Below are positions 51,468 to 59,594 of a stretch of DNA of 64,000 bases, piece after piece. The DNA lies in the NCBI RefSeq assembly GCF_013137895.1, contig NZ_CP053538.1, positions 178,501-242,500 of the forward strand. The letters are read 5' to 3'. The notes beneath the pieces were generated by a model. That model was not told the DNA's origin and did no database searches. It saw only the letters and a list, made by a program, of their open reading frames with translations. Numbering within the stretch: the first letter of the stretch is position 1; each line of letters starts with the position of its first letter. Both the position numbers and the translations under genes were made by a program. Source of the stretch: Hymenobacter taeanensis (GTDB lineage: Bacteria > Bacteroidota > Bacteroidia > Cytophagales > Hymenobacteraceae).

Positions 51468-52268
51468 ATGAATGACGGGCTTGTCCTCATCCCTACTTAC
51501 AACGAGCGCGAAAATGCGGAGCTGATTATCCGTAAGGTTTTCTCGTTGCCCAAAGCGTTTGATATCCTCATTATCGACGATGGCTCGCCGGATGGAACTG
51601 CCAGCATCGTGCGTAGTCTGATGCCTGAGTTTGAGGGGCGCCTGTTTCTGGAGGAGCGCAAAGGTAAACTGGGCTTAGGCACCGCGTATATTCATGGCTT
51701 TCACTGGGCCCTGGCACATGGCTACGAGTATGTGTTTGAGATGGACGCCGACTTCTCCCATAACCCCGATGATTTGGTGCGGCTCTATGATGCCTGCGCC
51801 TACCAGGGCTATGATCTGGCCATTGGCTCGCGTTACATTCAGGGCGTAAACGTGGTTAACTGGCCCATGAACCGGGTCCTGATGTCGTGGTTTGCCTCGG
51901 CCTATGTGCGCTTTATTACAGGCATGCCCATCATGGATGCTACGGCGGGCTTTAAGTGCTACACAGCCCGTGTGCTGCGCACTATTCCGCTTAGCCGCAT
52001 TCATTTTGTGGGCTATGCCTTCCAGATCGAGATGAAATGGCTGGCCTACAAGTTTGGTTTCCGCATCAAGGAGGTACCAATCATCTTCACCGACCGCACC
52101 CGGGGCACCTCCAAAATGAGCAAGGGCATTGTGCAGGAAGCTTTTTTAGGCGTCATCCGCATGAAGATCAGCAGCTGGTTTCGGCCTTTCAACCGCAATG
52201 AGGCTCCGCTGGCTCCCGCTTCTGCTCCGGAGGTAGTGTCCGCAACCCCTGCTCCTGAAACCCGGTAA
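51468..52268 (+). CDS. Polyprenol-phosphate mannosyltransferase-like GT2 (Dpm1/Ppm1 type)
   Basis: The 266-residue cytoplasmic-face enzyme has the GT2 motifs LIPTYNERENAELI, ILIIDDGSPDGT, and EMDADFSHNP (DxD-type). GSRYIQGVNVVNWP and GYAFQIEMKW are hallmarks of dolichol/polyprenol monophosphomannose synthases. It charges a polyprenyl-phosphate with a hexose, which GT39-type enzymes then use. The GT39-like gene at 6725 could be a user of the product (inference). The C-terminus (from about 240) is a Pro/Ala-rich tail. The transcript may be leaderless. Confidence 0.9.
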   Translation: MNDGLVLIPTYNERENAELIIRKVFSLPKAFDILIIDDGSPDGTASIVRSLMPEFEGRLFLEERKGKLGLGTAYIHGFHWALAHGYEYVFEMDADFSHNPDDLVRLYDACAYQGYDLAIGSRYIQGVNVVNWPMNRVLMSWFASAYVRFITGMPIMDATAGFKCYTARVLRTIPLSRIHFVGYAFQIEMKWLAYKFGFRIKEVPIIFTDRTRGTSKMSKGIVQEAFLGVIRMKISSWFRPFNRNEAPLAPASAPEVVSATPAPETR

Positions 52269-52328
52269 GCAGTAGTAAGGAACGGCGGCGCTTAAAAGTA
52301 GCGCCCAGCACGTACCTTACGCCTGCAC

Positions 52329-53186
52329 ATGGATAACTCACCGCTGTTCTGGCTTGCGTTCAACGCCTTTGTTTTGGCGTTGCTTCTGCTTGATTTACTG
52401 GTCTTCAACCGGAAGGCACACGTAGTACGTATGCGCGAGGCCCTGGGGTGGAGCGCGTTCTGGATAGCGTTGTCGCTCTCCTTTAACTACCTTATTTACC
52501 GCTGGCTAGGCAAGCAGGCGGCCATGGAGTTTCTCACGGGATACCTCATTGAGAAGTCCCTGAGCGTTGACAACCTGTTCGTGTTCCTGCTGATTTTCAC
52601 CTACTTCAAGGTTCCGCAGCAGTACCAGCACAAGATTCTTTTCTGGGGCATAATTGGGGCACTCATTCTACGTGCAGCCTTTATCCTGATTGGCGCGGCA
52701 CTACTGGCCAAATTCCAGTTTCTGCTGTATGTTCTGGGCGCCTTTCTGGTGTATACGGGCGTAAAGATGGCCACCAGCGCCGGCGAGCCCGAAATAGACC
52801 CCGATAATAACCCGGTGGTTAAGTTCCTGAGCCGGCACCTGCCCATCACAAGCCGGCTGCACGAAGGCCGCTTCTTTGTGCGCAAAGATGGGCTCCGCTT
52901 TGCTACTCCCCTATTTGTGGTGCTGGTGATGGTGGAAACCACCGACGTGGTATTTGCCGCCGACTCTATACCAGCTATTCTAGCCGTTTCGCGCGATACG
53001 TTTATTGTGTACACCAGCAACGTATTTGCCCTATTAGGCCTCCGTGCTTTGTACTTCGCTCTGGAAGGCTTAATGCGCCTCTTCCACTACCTGCACTATG
53101 GTCTTTCGCTGATTCTGATTTTTATTGGAGGTAAGCTGCTGTTTCAGGAGATTTATCACATTCCCATGAGTATATCTCTGGGATAG
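52329..53186 (+). CDS. TerC/Alx-family membrane protein (C-terminus cut by frameshift)
   Basis: The frame gives 285 residues with seven or eight membrane helices. The acidic motifs are TGYLIEKSLSVDNLFVFLL and METTDVVFAADSIPAIL-like (VMVETTDVVFAADSIPA), typical of Alx-type manganese exporters. Alx of E. coli is about 320 residues; this frame stops at SISLG. The missing last helix (IVGLILTMSVILSLL) and a basic tail are encoded directly downstream in another frame, to 53284. The break is at GGG 53180-53182; one extra G would restore a protein of about 318 residues. Confidence 0.9.
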   Translation: MDNSPLFWLAFNAFVLALLLLDLLVFNRKAHVVRMREALGWSAFWIALSLSFNYLIYRWLGKQAAMEFLTGYLIEKSLSVDNLFVFLLIFTYFKVPQQYQHKILFWGIIGALILRAAFILIGAALLAKFQFLLYVLGAFLVYTGVKMATSAGEPEIDPDNNPVVKFLSRHLPITSRLHEGRFFVRKDGLRFATPLFVVLVMVETTDVVFAADSIPAILAVSRDTFIVYTSNVFALLGLRALYFALEGLMRLFHYLHYGLSLILIFIGGKLLFQEIYHIPMSISLG

Positions 53187-53284
53187 TAGGGCTTATTCTC
53201 ACTATGTCTGTTATCCTGTCTTTGCTTATGCCCAAAAAGGAAACCAAGCCTGCTTCTACTACCGCGGCACGACAGCAGGAGTAA
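53180..53284 (+). other. Out-of-frame 3' end of the TerC/Alx gene
   Basis: Read in the +2 frame, these bases encode G-IVGLILTMSVILSLLMPK, then KETKPASTTAARQQE and a stop at 53284. This is a hydrophobic helix followed by a charged tail, exactly what is missing from the preceding gene. It is not a separate gene. Either the sequence lacks one G or the gene is truncated. Confidence 0.8.
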
Positions 53285-53294
53285 CAACGTCCCG

Positions 53295-53347
53295 CTTGAA
53301 AGCCAAAGCGCCCGTTGCAGGTTGCAACGGGCGCTTTGGCTTTCAAG
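53295..53347. terminator. Very long bidirectional terminator
   Basis: Perfect 25-base arms are separated by three bases (GGT). The apex holds CCCGTTGCA/TGCAACGGG. It lies between the convergent TerC/Alx and GT51 genes. Confidence 0.85.
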
Positions 53348-53352
53348 CTAAG

Positions 53353-55497
53353 TTAAGGAGCTGGCCGGGTAGGTGGTGCGGCGGGTGCTTCCTGATTAAT
53401 ACCGGCATCAGAGGCCGGTTGCCCTCCCAGCAAATCAATCAGGTTGAGCGGCTCATACTGCGACGAGTCGGCGGCAACCGTGGCCCGGGCGGTATCTGGG
53501 CGTGCTACAAAGCCCATGGCCCGTAGGCCTCTTCCCCGGAAGTTCACGTACGTGTCAAGCCCCTCGTACTCGCCCTGAGAAATATAGCCTTTACGCGCCA
53601 TAATTTGGGCAATTAAGCGGTGGAAGTAGCGGGCACTACTACGCATGTCTCCGTACTGGTTGAAGTTGTTACGGAAATACTTAGGCCTCGGAATAATGCT
53701 GGCCAAATACAGGCTTTCCGACAGATTCAGGTTGGCGGGCTGCTTATCAAAGTAAAACTGCGCCGCCTCGTGTACTCCGTAAATCTTTGGGCCCCACTCA
53801 ATAATATTCAGGTACACCTCCAGCATCCGCTCTTTAGAAGCAAGGCGGGTGTTCTCAATGATCCAGACAATGAGGGCCTCCTCCACCTTCCGCACAATGG
53901 TCTTTTTGCGGGTCAGGAACACGTTTTTCACCAGCTGCATAGAGATGGTGCTGCCCCCACGAGCAAAGCGCCGCTCCTTAATATTCTGGATAGCTGACTT
54001 CACAAAGGCCTTCTCCATGAAGCCTCGGTGGGTCATGAACCGGGGGTCTTCGGCCGTCATAATAGCGGCCTTCAGATAATCCGAGACTTGGTTATAGGGC
54101 GTAAACTCGGGGTTAGAAGGGCCAACCAGGAAAGTCTTTACGGAATCGCCTTTATCGTTATAAGCGGTGTAGGGGAACTGCTCATTAAGCTTATTCAGAT
54201 TTTCCCGCCCAAAACGCGTTATGCGAAACCTGGTCGCCTGCAGGCCTGAGTTAAACTTCAGGCTATCCAGGTGATTCATGTCCAGATCGGCCATGAGCTG
54301 GTACTTAAGCGTACCTTCTGCCTGCGTGCCTTCCAGGGTTTCAAACATGCCCTCGGGCAGAGAAGCAAAAAAATCATTAGCCGCCGTTTCCGCCGATTCT
54401 ACGTTCAGCTTCACTTGTAGGCCTGCCATCAGCTGGTTGCGGTTGGTGAGGCCATTGACATTCTTGCCAATTACGCGCTGCGGCACTGGCAACCGGCGCA
54501 CAGAAAGCACCGGGAAGAACTCCATCTTGTTCAGCAGTACCCGTGTGCCCTTGTCTAGCGCGAATGAGGCCTGGCCTAGCCGCGTCACAAAATCAATTCC
54601 ACCGCGTGGGAACCGCACGTCGCTATCCGATAGCTTAGGGTGATTCACTATAAAATTGGTAGCGGAGGCTGTACCTTTTACCGTCAGCTCATCATCCTTC
54701 AGACTTTTTTCCGTCAGGCTCACCCGAATGGTGTCAAACTGCACCCGGGCCCCGTATCTCCGCTGTACATACGGCAGCACCACCGGGCGTTTGTTAAGGG
54801 CAAAGATGCGGGCATCAATCTGGTAGTCGCTGGCATCAATGCGGCCCTGCACACCCACATGGTTCACTATGGAGTCAACTACTGCCGTGAGCTGGCCCGT
54901 AATGTCGCCGTCCTGAATGGCGAGTTGGGGCATAGTAAGCGTGGCGTGGTGGCGGGGGCTGCGGTAGGTCACCAGGAAGTTGCGGAAATCAGCCTCAACG
55001 GGTACGTTGTCAAATGCGGCTTCCAGCACCTGATTCGCTAGCAAGCCGTAGTTGGTGCCTTTAGTTGTATCACGCGGCACTACGGGCTGCCCTTTCCGCT
55101 TTTTATAGAGGAAGGAGTAATTGTCGGTGGTGGCGGTTTTGTGTGCTGTCAGGCGAGCATTATCAATTTCCAGATTGCTAAATACGGGCCTACCCGCAAA
55201 CAAGCTTCGCACGCTCAGCGAGGCCCTTACCGTCTGGGCCTGCAGCAGCGTATCGTTGGGCAAAGCGGCGGGCACCAGGTTCACCCCATCCAGCTGCACG
55301 GTGTTCAGGTCGGTGAAACGGGCCGGACCCAGCGTTAGCAGCACCGGAAATTTGCGCTCTACCTTAGCTTTAACCTGCTGCAAGGCATAGTTGAGCAGTT
55401 GCTGGCGCTTAAGCAGAAATACACCGAGGCCAATGGCGAGCAGCACCACAAGTATGCCGAGGCCAATGCCGATTTTACGTTTAGTTGCTGGAGTCAC
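53353..55497 (-). CDS. AsmA-like/GT51 transglycosylase fusion
   Basis: The 714-residue protein starts at a GTG. It has one N-terminal membrane helix (residues 8-28), then a long periplasmic region (about 30-440) with AsmA-like repeated beta strands. The GT51 peptidoglycan glycosyltransferase domain is near 465-640. The catalytic Glu483 is in MTAEDPRFMTHRG; RGGSTISMQLVKNVFLTR and IIEWGPKIYGVHEAA are the later GT51 motifs. No transpeptidase domain is present. The C-terminus is Pro/Ala-rich. It probably polymerises lipid II, while the AsmA-like part may contact lipids or outer-membrane partners. Confidence 0.9.
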   Translation of the reverse strand: MTPATKRKIGIGLGILVVLLAIGLGVFLLKRQQLLNYALQQVKAKVERKFPVLLTLGPARFTDLNTVQLDGVNLVPAALPNDTLLQAQTVRASLSVRSLFAGRPVFSNLEIDNARLTAHKTATTDNYSFLYKKRKGQPVVPRDTTKGTNYGLLANQVLEAAFDNVPVEADFRNFLVTYRSPRHHATLTMPQLAIQDGDITGQLTAVVDSIVNHVGVQGRIDASDYQIDARIFALNKRPVVLPYVQRRYGARVQFDTIRVSLTEKSLKDDELTVKGTASATNFIVNHPKLSDSDVRFPRGGIDFVTRLGQASFALDKGTRVLLNKMEFFPVLSVRRLPVPQRVIGKNVNGLTNRNQLMAGLQVKLNVESAETAANDFFASLPEGMFETLEGTQAEGTLKYQLMADLDMNHLDSLKFNSGLQATRFRITRFGRENLNKLNEQFPYTAYNDKGDSVKTFLVGPSNPEFTPYNQVSDYLKAAIMTAEDPRFMTHRGFMEKAFVKSAIQNIKERRFARGGSTISMQLVKNVFLTRKKTIVRKVEEALIVWIIENTRLASKERMLEVYLNIIEWGPKIYGVHEAAQFYFDKQPANLNLSESLYLASIIPRPKYFRNNFNQYGDMRSSARYFHRLIAQIMARKGYISQGEYEGLDTYVNFRGRGLRAMGFVARPDTARATVAADSSQYEPLNLIDLLGGQPASDAGINQEAPAAPPTRPAP

Positions 55498-55627
55498 GCG
55501 AACAGTCAGGGAGGAAAGGAAGTTGCGGCCGGCTCGTACCAGATTCGTGCCGAACCCGCCACCACTTGGAATACAAAGGTAACGAAAAAGCCCCGCGCCG
55601 GTTCTGGGCCTACGCCTGACCTTTCGC

Positions 55628-55635
55628 TACCTTTG
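55628..55635 (+). promoter_or_regulatory. -7 promoter box of purB
   Basis: TACCTTTG matches the consensus and lies 29 bases before the ATG at 55665. Confidence 0.7.
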
Positions 55636-55664
55636 GCCTGCTCTGGTCCAACTTCCTTCTTCGC

Positions 55665-57029
55665 ATGTCTTCAGCTGCCGAATACGCCGTTCTTTCTCCG
55701 CTCACCGCAGTATCGCCCCTGGATGGCCGCTACCGCCGCCAAACTACACCCTTGGCTCCGTATTTCTCGGAGCTGGCGCTTATTCGCTACCGCGTTTTGG
55801 TGGAGGTAGAGTACTTCATTTCGCTCTGCGAACTACCCTTGCCTCAACTAACCGCCGTCGAGACGGAGGTATTTCCGGCCCTGCGCAGCCTCTATACTGA
55901 GTTTTCAATGGCTGATGCCGAGGCTGTAAAAGCCCATGAGCGAGTTACCAACCACGATGTGAAAGCCGTAGAATACTTTCTGCGCGACAAATTCACGGCG
56001 CTGGGCCTAGGCCAGTACCTGGAGTTTATCCATTTCGGCCTCACCTCCCAGGACATCAACAACACCGCTATTCCGCTAAGCCTGCAGCACGCGCTTATTC
56101 ATACGCTGCTGCCCGCTTATGCTGGTGTGCGTAACCAGTTGGCTACCCGCGCCAACGACTGGGCCGCCGTGCCCATGCTGGCCCGCACCCATGGCCAGCC
56201 GGCCTCTCCTACCCGTTTGGGCAAGGAGGTAGAGGTATTTGTAGCCCGCCTCGATGCCCAGGTGGAGCTGCTGGCCCAGGTACCCTTCGGCGCTAAGTTT
56301 GGTGGGGCTACCGGCAACTTCAATGCCCACCACGTGGCCTACCCCGGCACCAACTGGCACCAGTTTGCGCAGCAGTTCGTGGAAGGCCGCCTGGGGCTCA
56401 AGCGCAGCCACCCCACCACCCAAATTGAGCACTACGACCACCTGGCCGCCCTATGCGACGGCCTGAAACGGCTCAACACCATCCTGATTGACCTGGCCCG
56501 CGACGTGTGGCAGTACATTGCCATGGGCTACTTCCGCCAGACCATCAAGGCCGGCGAAGTGGGCTCGTCGGCCATGCCGCATAAAGTCAACCCCATCGAC
56601 TTTGAGAATGCGGAGGGAAACCTGGGCATGGCCAACGCCGTGCTGGAGCACCTGGCTGCCAAGCTGCCCATCTCGCGCCTCCAGCGCGACCTTACCGATT
56701 CCACGGTGCTCCGCAATCTGGGCGTGCCGCTAGGCCACACGCTCATTGCCCTCACTTCGTTGCAGCGCGGCCTAGATAAGTTGGCCCTCGACGAAGAAGC
56801 GCTCCACCGCGATCTGGAAGCCAACTGGCCGGTAGTAGCGGAAGCCATCCAGACCATTTTGCGCCGCGAAAATTACCCCGACCCCTACAACGCGCTCAAG
56901 ACACTTACCCGCACTCATGGCCCTGTAACCCAGGCCACTATCAGCGAGTTTATTGACACGCTGGAGGTAAGCGAAGACGTAAAAGGTGAGCTGCGGGCTA
57001 TTACGCCTACCAGCTACGTAGGCATGTAG
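55665..57029 (+). CDS. purB: Adenylosuccinate lyase
   Basis: The 454-residue enzyme cleaves adenylosuccinate and SAICAR in purine synthesis. The fumarase/aspartase-superfamily signature GSSAMPHKVNPIDFENAEG holds the mobile catalytic serine. FHFGLTSQDINN-like (IHFGLTSQDINNTA) and ARTHGQPASPT are substrate-binding motifs. The opening SPLTAVSPLDGRYRRQT is characteristic of E. coli-type PurB. It is transcribed alone. Confidence 0.97.
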   Translation: MSSAAEYAVLSPLTAVSPLDGRYRRQTTPLAPYFSELALIRYRVLVEVEYFISLCELPLPQLTAVETEVFPALRSLYTEFSMADAEAVKAHERVTNHDVKAVEYFLRDKFTALGLGQYLEFIHFGLTSQDINNTAIPLSLQHALIHTLLPAYAGVRNQLATRANDWAAVPMLARTHGQPASPTRLGKEVEVFVARLDAQVELLAQVPFGAKFGGATGNFNAHHVAYPGTNWHQFAQQFVEGRLGLKRSHPTTQIEHYDHLAALCDGLKRLNTILIDLARDVWQYIAMGYFRQTIKAGEVGSSAMPHKVNPIDFENAEGNLGMANAVLEHLAAKLPISRLQRDLTDSTVLRNLGVPLGHTLIALTSLQRGLDKLALDEEALHRDLEANWPVVAEAIQTILRRENYPDPYNALKTLTRTHGPVTQATISEFIDTLEVSEDVKGELRAITPTSYVGM

Positions 57030-57037
57030 CCTACCTT

Positions 57038-57084
57038 TGTCATCGGCAGCTTGCGTGTGTTCAACATACGCGCTGCCGATGACA
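57038..57084 (+). terminator. Hairpin after purB
   Basis: 13-base arms TGTCATCGGCAGC and GCTGCCGATGACA enclose a loop with further partial pairing. It starts nine bases after the purB stop; no T-run follows. Confidence 0.6.
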
Positions 57085-57130
57085 GCTTGCGCTATAGTCC
57101 TAGCTCCTTTTTCAGCTCAGCATTTCTCTC

Positions 57131-58228
57131 ATGCCCGAACTTAACGGCATCACAGTTCATCCCGATTGCCGCCATTTCCGTGGCGATATTCCCTGCCGCC
57201 CCAACAAGGAGCACGGCTACCAGTGCGCCAACTGCCCGGTCTATGCTCCTATTGAGCAGCGCATCCTGATCATCAAGCTTGGAGCCATCGGCGACGTTAT
57301 TCGGACCACGCCGCTGCTGCGCCGGCTCCGGCAGGAGTTTCCGGCGGCCAAAATCACCTGGCTCACCCTCACGCCGGCCATCCTACCGGCTGGGGAAATT
57401 GATGAAGTATTAAAGCTTGACTTGCCCGCCGTGCTGCACCTGCAGCAGCGCGAGTTTGATCTTCTTTTCAACCTTGATAAGGACAAGGAAGCCTGCGCTC
57501 TCCATGATTCCATCAGGGCCCACCAGAAGTTTGGGTACCGCCTGCACCCAGAATACGGCGTGGCCTGGCCCAGCAATGCTCTGGCTGACCATAAGTTCCT
57601 GACCGGAGTATTTAATGAGCTCAGTCTGCAAAACCAGAAACCCTACGTGCAGGAAATTTTTGAGCTGTGCGGCTTTGAGTTTACGGGCGAAGAATACGTC
57701 TTCGACACGCACCAGGACAAAGGCTACGACTGGTCGGGGTTGCCCACTACTGGCCTACGCATTGGCCTGAACACCGGCTGCGGCGACCGATGGACCACCC
57801 GCCTGTGGTCGGATGAGAAGTGGGTTACTCTGATCGGTGAGCTGCAGCAGGCGGGGTACACGCCGGTGCTGCTGGGTGGTTTAGCCGAGGATGAGCGCAA
57901 CCAGCGGCTGCATGCTGCCACCGGCGCGGCTTACCTGGGCACGTTCCCCCTGGAGCAGTTCATCAACCTGATGTACCAGATGGATGCCATCGTGACGCAG
58001 GTTACGATGGCCATGCACATCAGCATTGCTCTGCGCAAGCCCACTATCCTGATGAACAACATCTTCAATCCTTACGAATTTGACCTCTATGGCCGTGGTC
58101 AGCTCGTGCAGCCCGACCGGCAGTGCGTCTGCTTCTACCGCGGTACCTGCAAGCTCGGCATCAGCTGCATGGAAGAACTGCCCGCAGAGAAAGTCTTTGC
58201 CGCCGTGCAGGCCAGCGTACCGCTGTAA
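57131..58228 (+). CDS. GT9 (heptosyltransferase-like) enzyme with cysteine clusters
   Basis: The 365-residue protein has a GT9 core from about residue 45 (RILIIKLGAIGDVIRTTPLL), with GLNTGCGDRWTTRLWS and a TQVTMAMHISIALRKPTIL segment at the donor site. GT9 enzymes add heptose or other sugars to lipopolysaccharide-type glycans. It is preceded by a compact four-cysteine segment (Cys13, 22, 32, 35). The C-terminus has four more (Cys332, 334, 340, 346). The two clusters could bind a metal or an iron-sulphur cluster (inference). It is transcribed alone, with its own terminator. Confidence 0.88.
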   Translation: MPELNGITVHPDCRHFRGDIPCRPNKEHGYQCANCPVYAPIEQRILIIKLGAIGDVIRTTPLLRRLRQEFPAAKITWLTLTPAILPAGEIDEVLKLDLPAVLHLQQREFDLLFNLDKDKEACALHDSIRAHQKFGYRLHPEYGVAWPSNALADHKFLTGVFNELSLQNQKPYVQEIFELCGFEFTGEEYVFDTHQDKGYDWSGLPTTGLRIGLNTGCGDRWTTRLWSDEKWVTLIGELQQAGYTPVLLGGLAEDERNQRLHAATGAAYLGTFPLEQFINLMYQMDAIVTQVTMAMHISIALRKPTILMNNIFNPYEFDLYGRGQLVQPDRQCVCFYRGTCKLGISCMEELPAEKVFAAVQASVPL

Positions 58229-58247
58229 GCCACGAATGTATTTCACG

Positions 58248-58287
58248 AAAAAGCCCCCGCTGTGCGCACAGCTGGGGCTTTTTATTT
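58248..58287 (+). terminator. Intrinsic terminator of the GT9 gene
   Basis: AAAAAGCCCCCGCTGTG pairs with CACAGCTGGGGCTTTTT (one mismatch) and is followed by more T. Confidence 0.88.
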
Positions 58288-58388
58288 TTCGCGCTTCTAT
58301 AATCTAACGCTAGTGCGCAAACTCGCCGGGAGTAGCCCCACGTAGCAGCGTACTTTCTAAGTTCTGAAATCTCAACTCTTGGCTCTCC

Positions 58389-59516
58389 CTACTGCCCCGC
58401 TACTTCCTTCAGCGCTTTCACCATCTCTTCCCAGGAGAACTCCTTCTTCTTGGCCCATACGCCGGCTGTAAACTCGGCTTCACGTTGGTGCTCATAGAAA
58501 TCGACCAGGGCATCGGCTATGGCTTTAGGCTTTGGTGGAACCACGTAGCCCACTTCCCCATCCGGAATTAGCTCTGCTAGGCCACCCACATCGGTTACCA
58601 GCATAGGCCGCTCGAAGTGGTAAGCAATCTGCGACACGCCGCTCTGCGTGGCATTTTTGTAAGGCTGCACAATAATATCGGCCGCACAGAAGTAGTCGGC
58701 TACTTTCTCATTCGGAATGAAGTCAGTGGCGCGCACCAACCGCCCCTCCAGGTTGTATTTGGCAATTAGGGCTTCATAGGGAGCGGCATCTTCATAATAC
58801 TCCCCTGCCACAATCAGCTTCACGGGCAGCTGGGCCAGGCGCTCATCGGCAAAAGCTTCTAGCAGAATATCCAACCCTTTATAGGCTCTGATGAAACCAA
58901 AAAACAGCAAGTAGCCAAAGCCGGGGTCTAAGCCGAGCGCTTTCAACGCTTCGGCTTTCGGCTTTAAAGGGCCAAAATTGTCGTAGAGCGGGTGCGGCTT
59001 GTATTGGGCTGGCTGCCTGAAGCGCAAGCGGCGTAAGTCGGCTAGCACCGCCCGGCTCATCGTCACGAATCCATGACACGCCGATAGAAAATACTTGGTC
59101 AGCGGCCGGTCGCCGGGCCGCTTCTCGTGCGGTATTACGTTGTCTGTGATGGCCACCACGCGGGTATGGCGGTTCTGGCGCACCAGGCGCGCTACGGTTC
59201 CTAAAGCAGGCCCCATGAAGGGGAGCCAGAACCGGAAAATCACCAGATCAGGCCGCTGTTTGCGCAGCTTACTACCTACCGCGTACCAGCTTAAAGGATT
59301 CACGGAGTTCAGGCTCACCTCAATAGCTAGATCCGTTGGCCCAGGCTCGGTGCTGAATTGCGTTTGCCCCGGAAACAGAAAGTTAGGGTACTGCAGAGAA
59401 AACGTAACCAGCCGCACCTCGTCACCGGCCTCGCGGAAAGCTCTTGCCAGCCGTTCATTATAAGTTGCTAGGCCACCTCGCAGAGGGTAAGCGGGTCCGA
59501 TAATGACGACTTTCAT
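58389..59516 (-). CDS. GT4-family glycosyltransferase
   Basis: The product is 375 residues from the ATG at 59516 (MKVVIIGPAYPLRGGLATYN); the 14-residue upstream extension is not favoured. It is a GT-B enzyme. The donor region includes FGFIRAYKGLDILLEAFA and the EX7E-type VQPYKNATQSGVSQIAYHFE. No membrane helix is seen. It is the last gene of the five-gene run from 63772, so it probably acts on the same envelope glycan as the adjacent GT2. The sugar is unknown. Confidence 0.9.
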   Translation of the reverse strand: MKVVIIGPAYPLRGGLATYNERLARAFREAGDEVRLVTFSLQYPNFLFPGQTQFSTEPGPTDLAIEVSLNSVNPLSWYAVGSKLRKQRPDLVIFRFWLPFMGPALGTVARLVRQNRHTRVVAITDNVIPHEKRPGDRPLTKYFLSACHGFVTMSRAVLADLRRLRFRQPAQYKPHPLYDNFGPLKPKAEALKALGLDPGFGYLLFFGFIRAYKGLDILLEAFADERLAQLPVKLIVAGEYYEDAAPYEALIAKYNLEGRLVRATDFIPNEKVADYFCAADIIVQPYKNATQSGVSQIAYHFERPMLVTDVGGLAELIPDGEVGYVVPPKPKAIADALVDFYEHQREAEFTAGVWAKKKEFSWEEMVKALKEVAGQ

Positions 59517-59594
59517 ATCAACAGCTTTCTGCTTCTCATCTGGGCCTGCGTTTTCCACAGGCCTAGCGCGTTAGCGCCGGACGGATGTGTGCGT

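Noticed and set aside
57032..57039. TACCTTTG as promoter of the GT9 gene
   Set aside because: It matches the box but overlaps the purB hairpin and lies 92 bases from the start codon; it may be a chance match.
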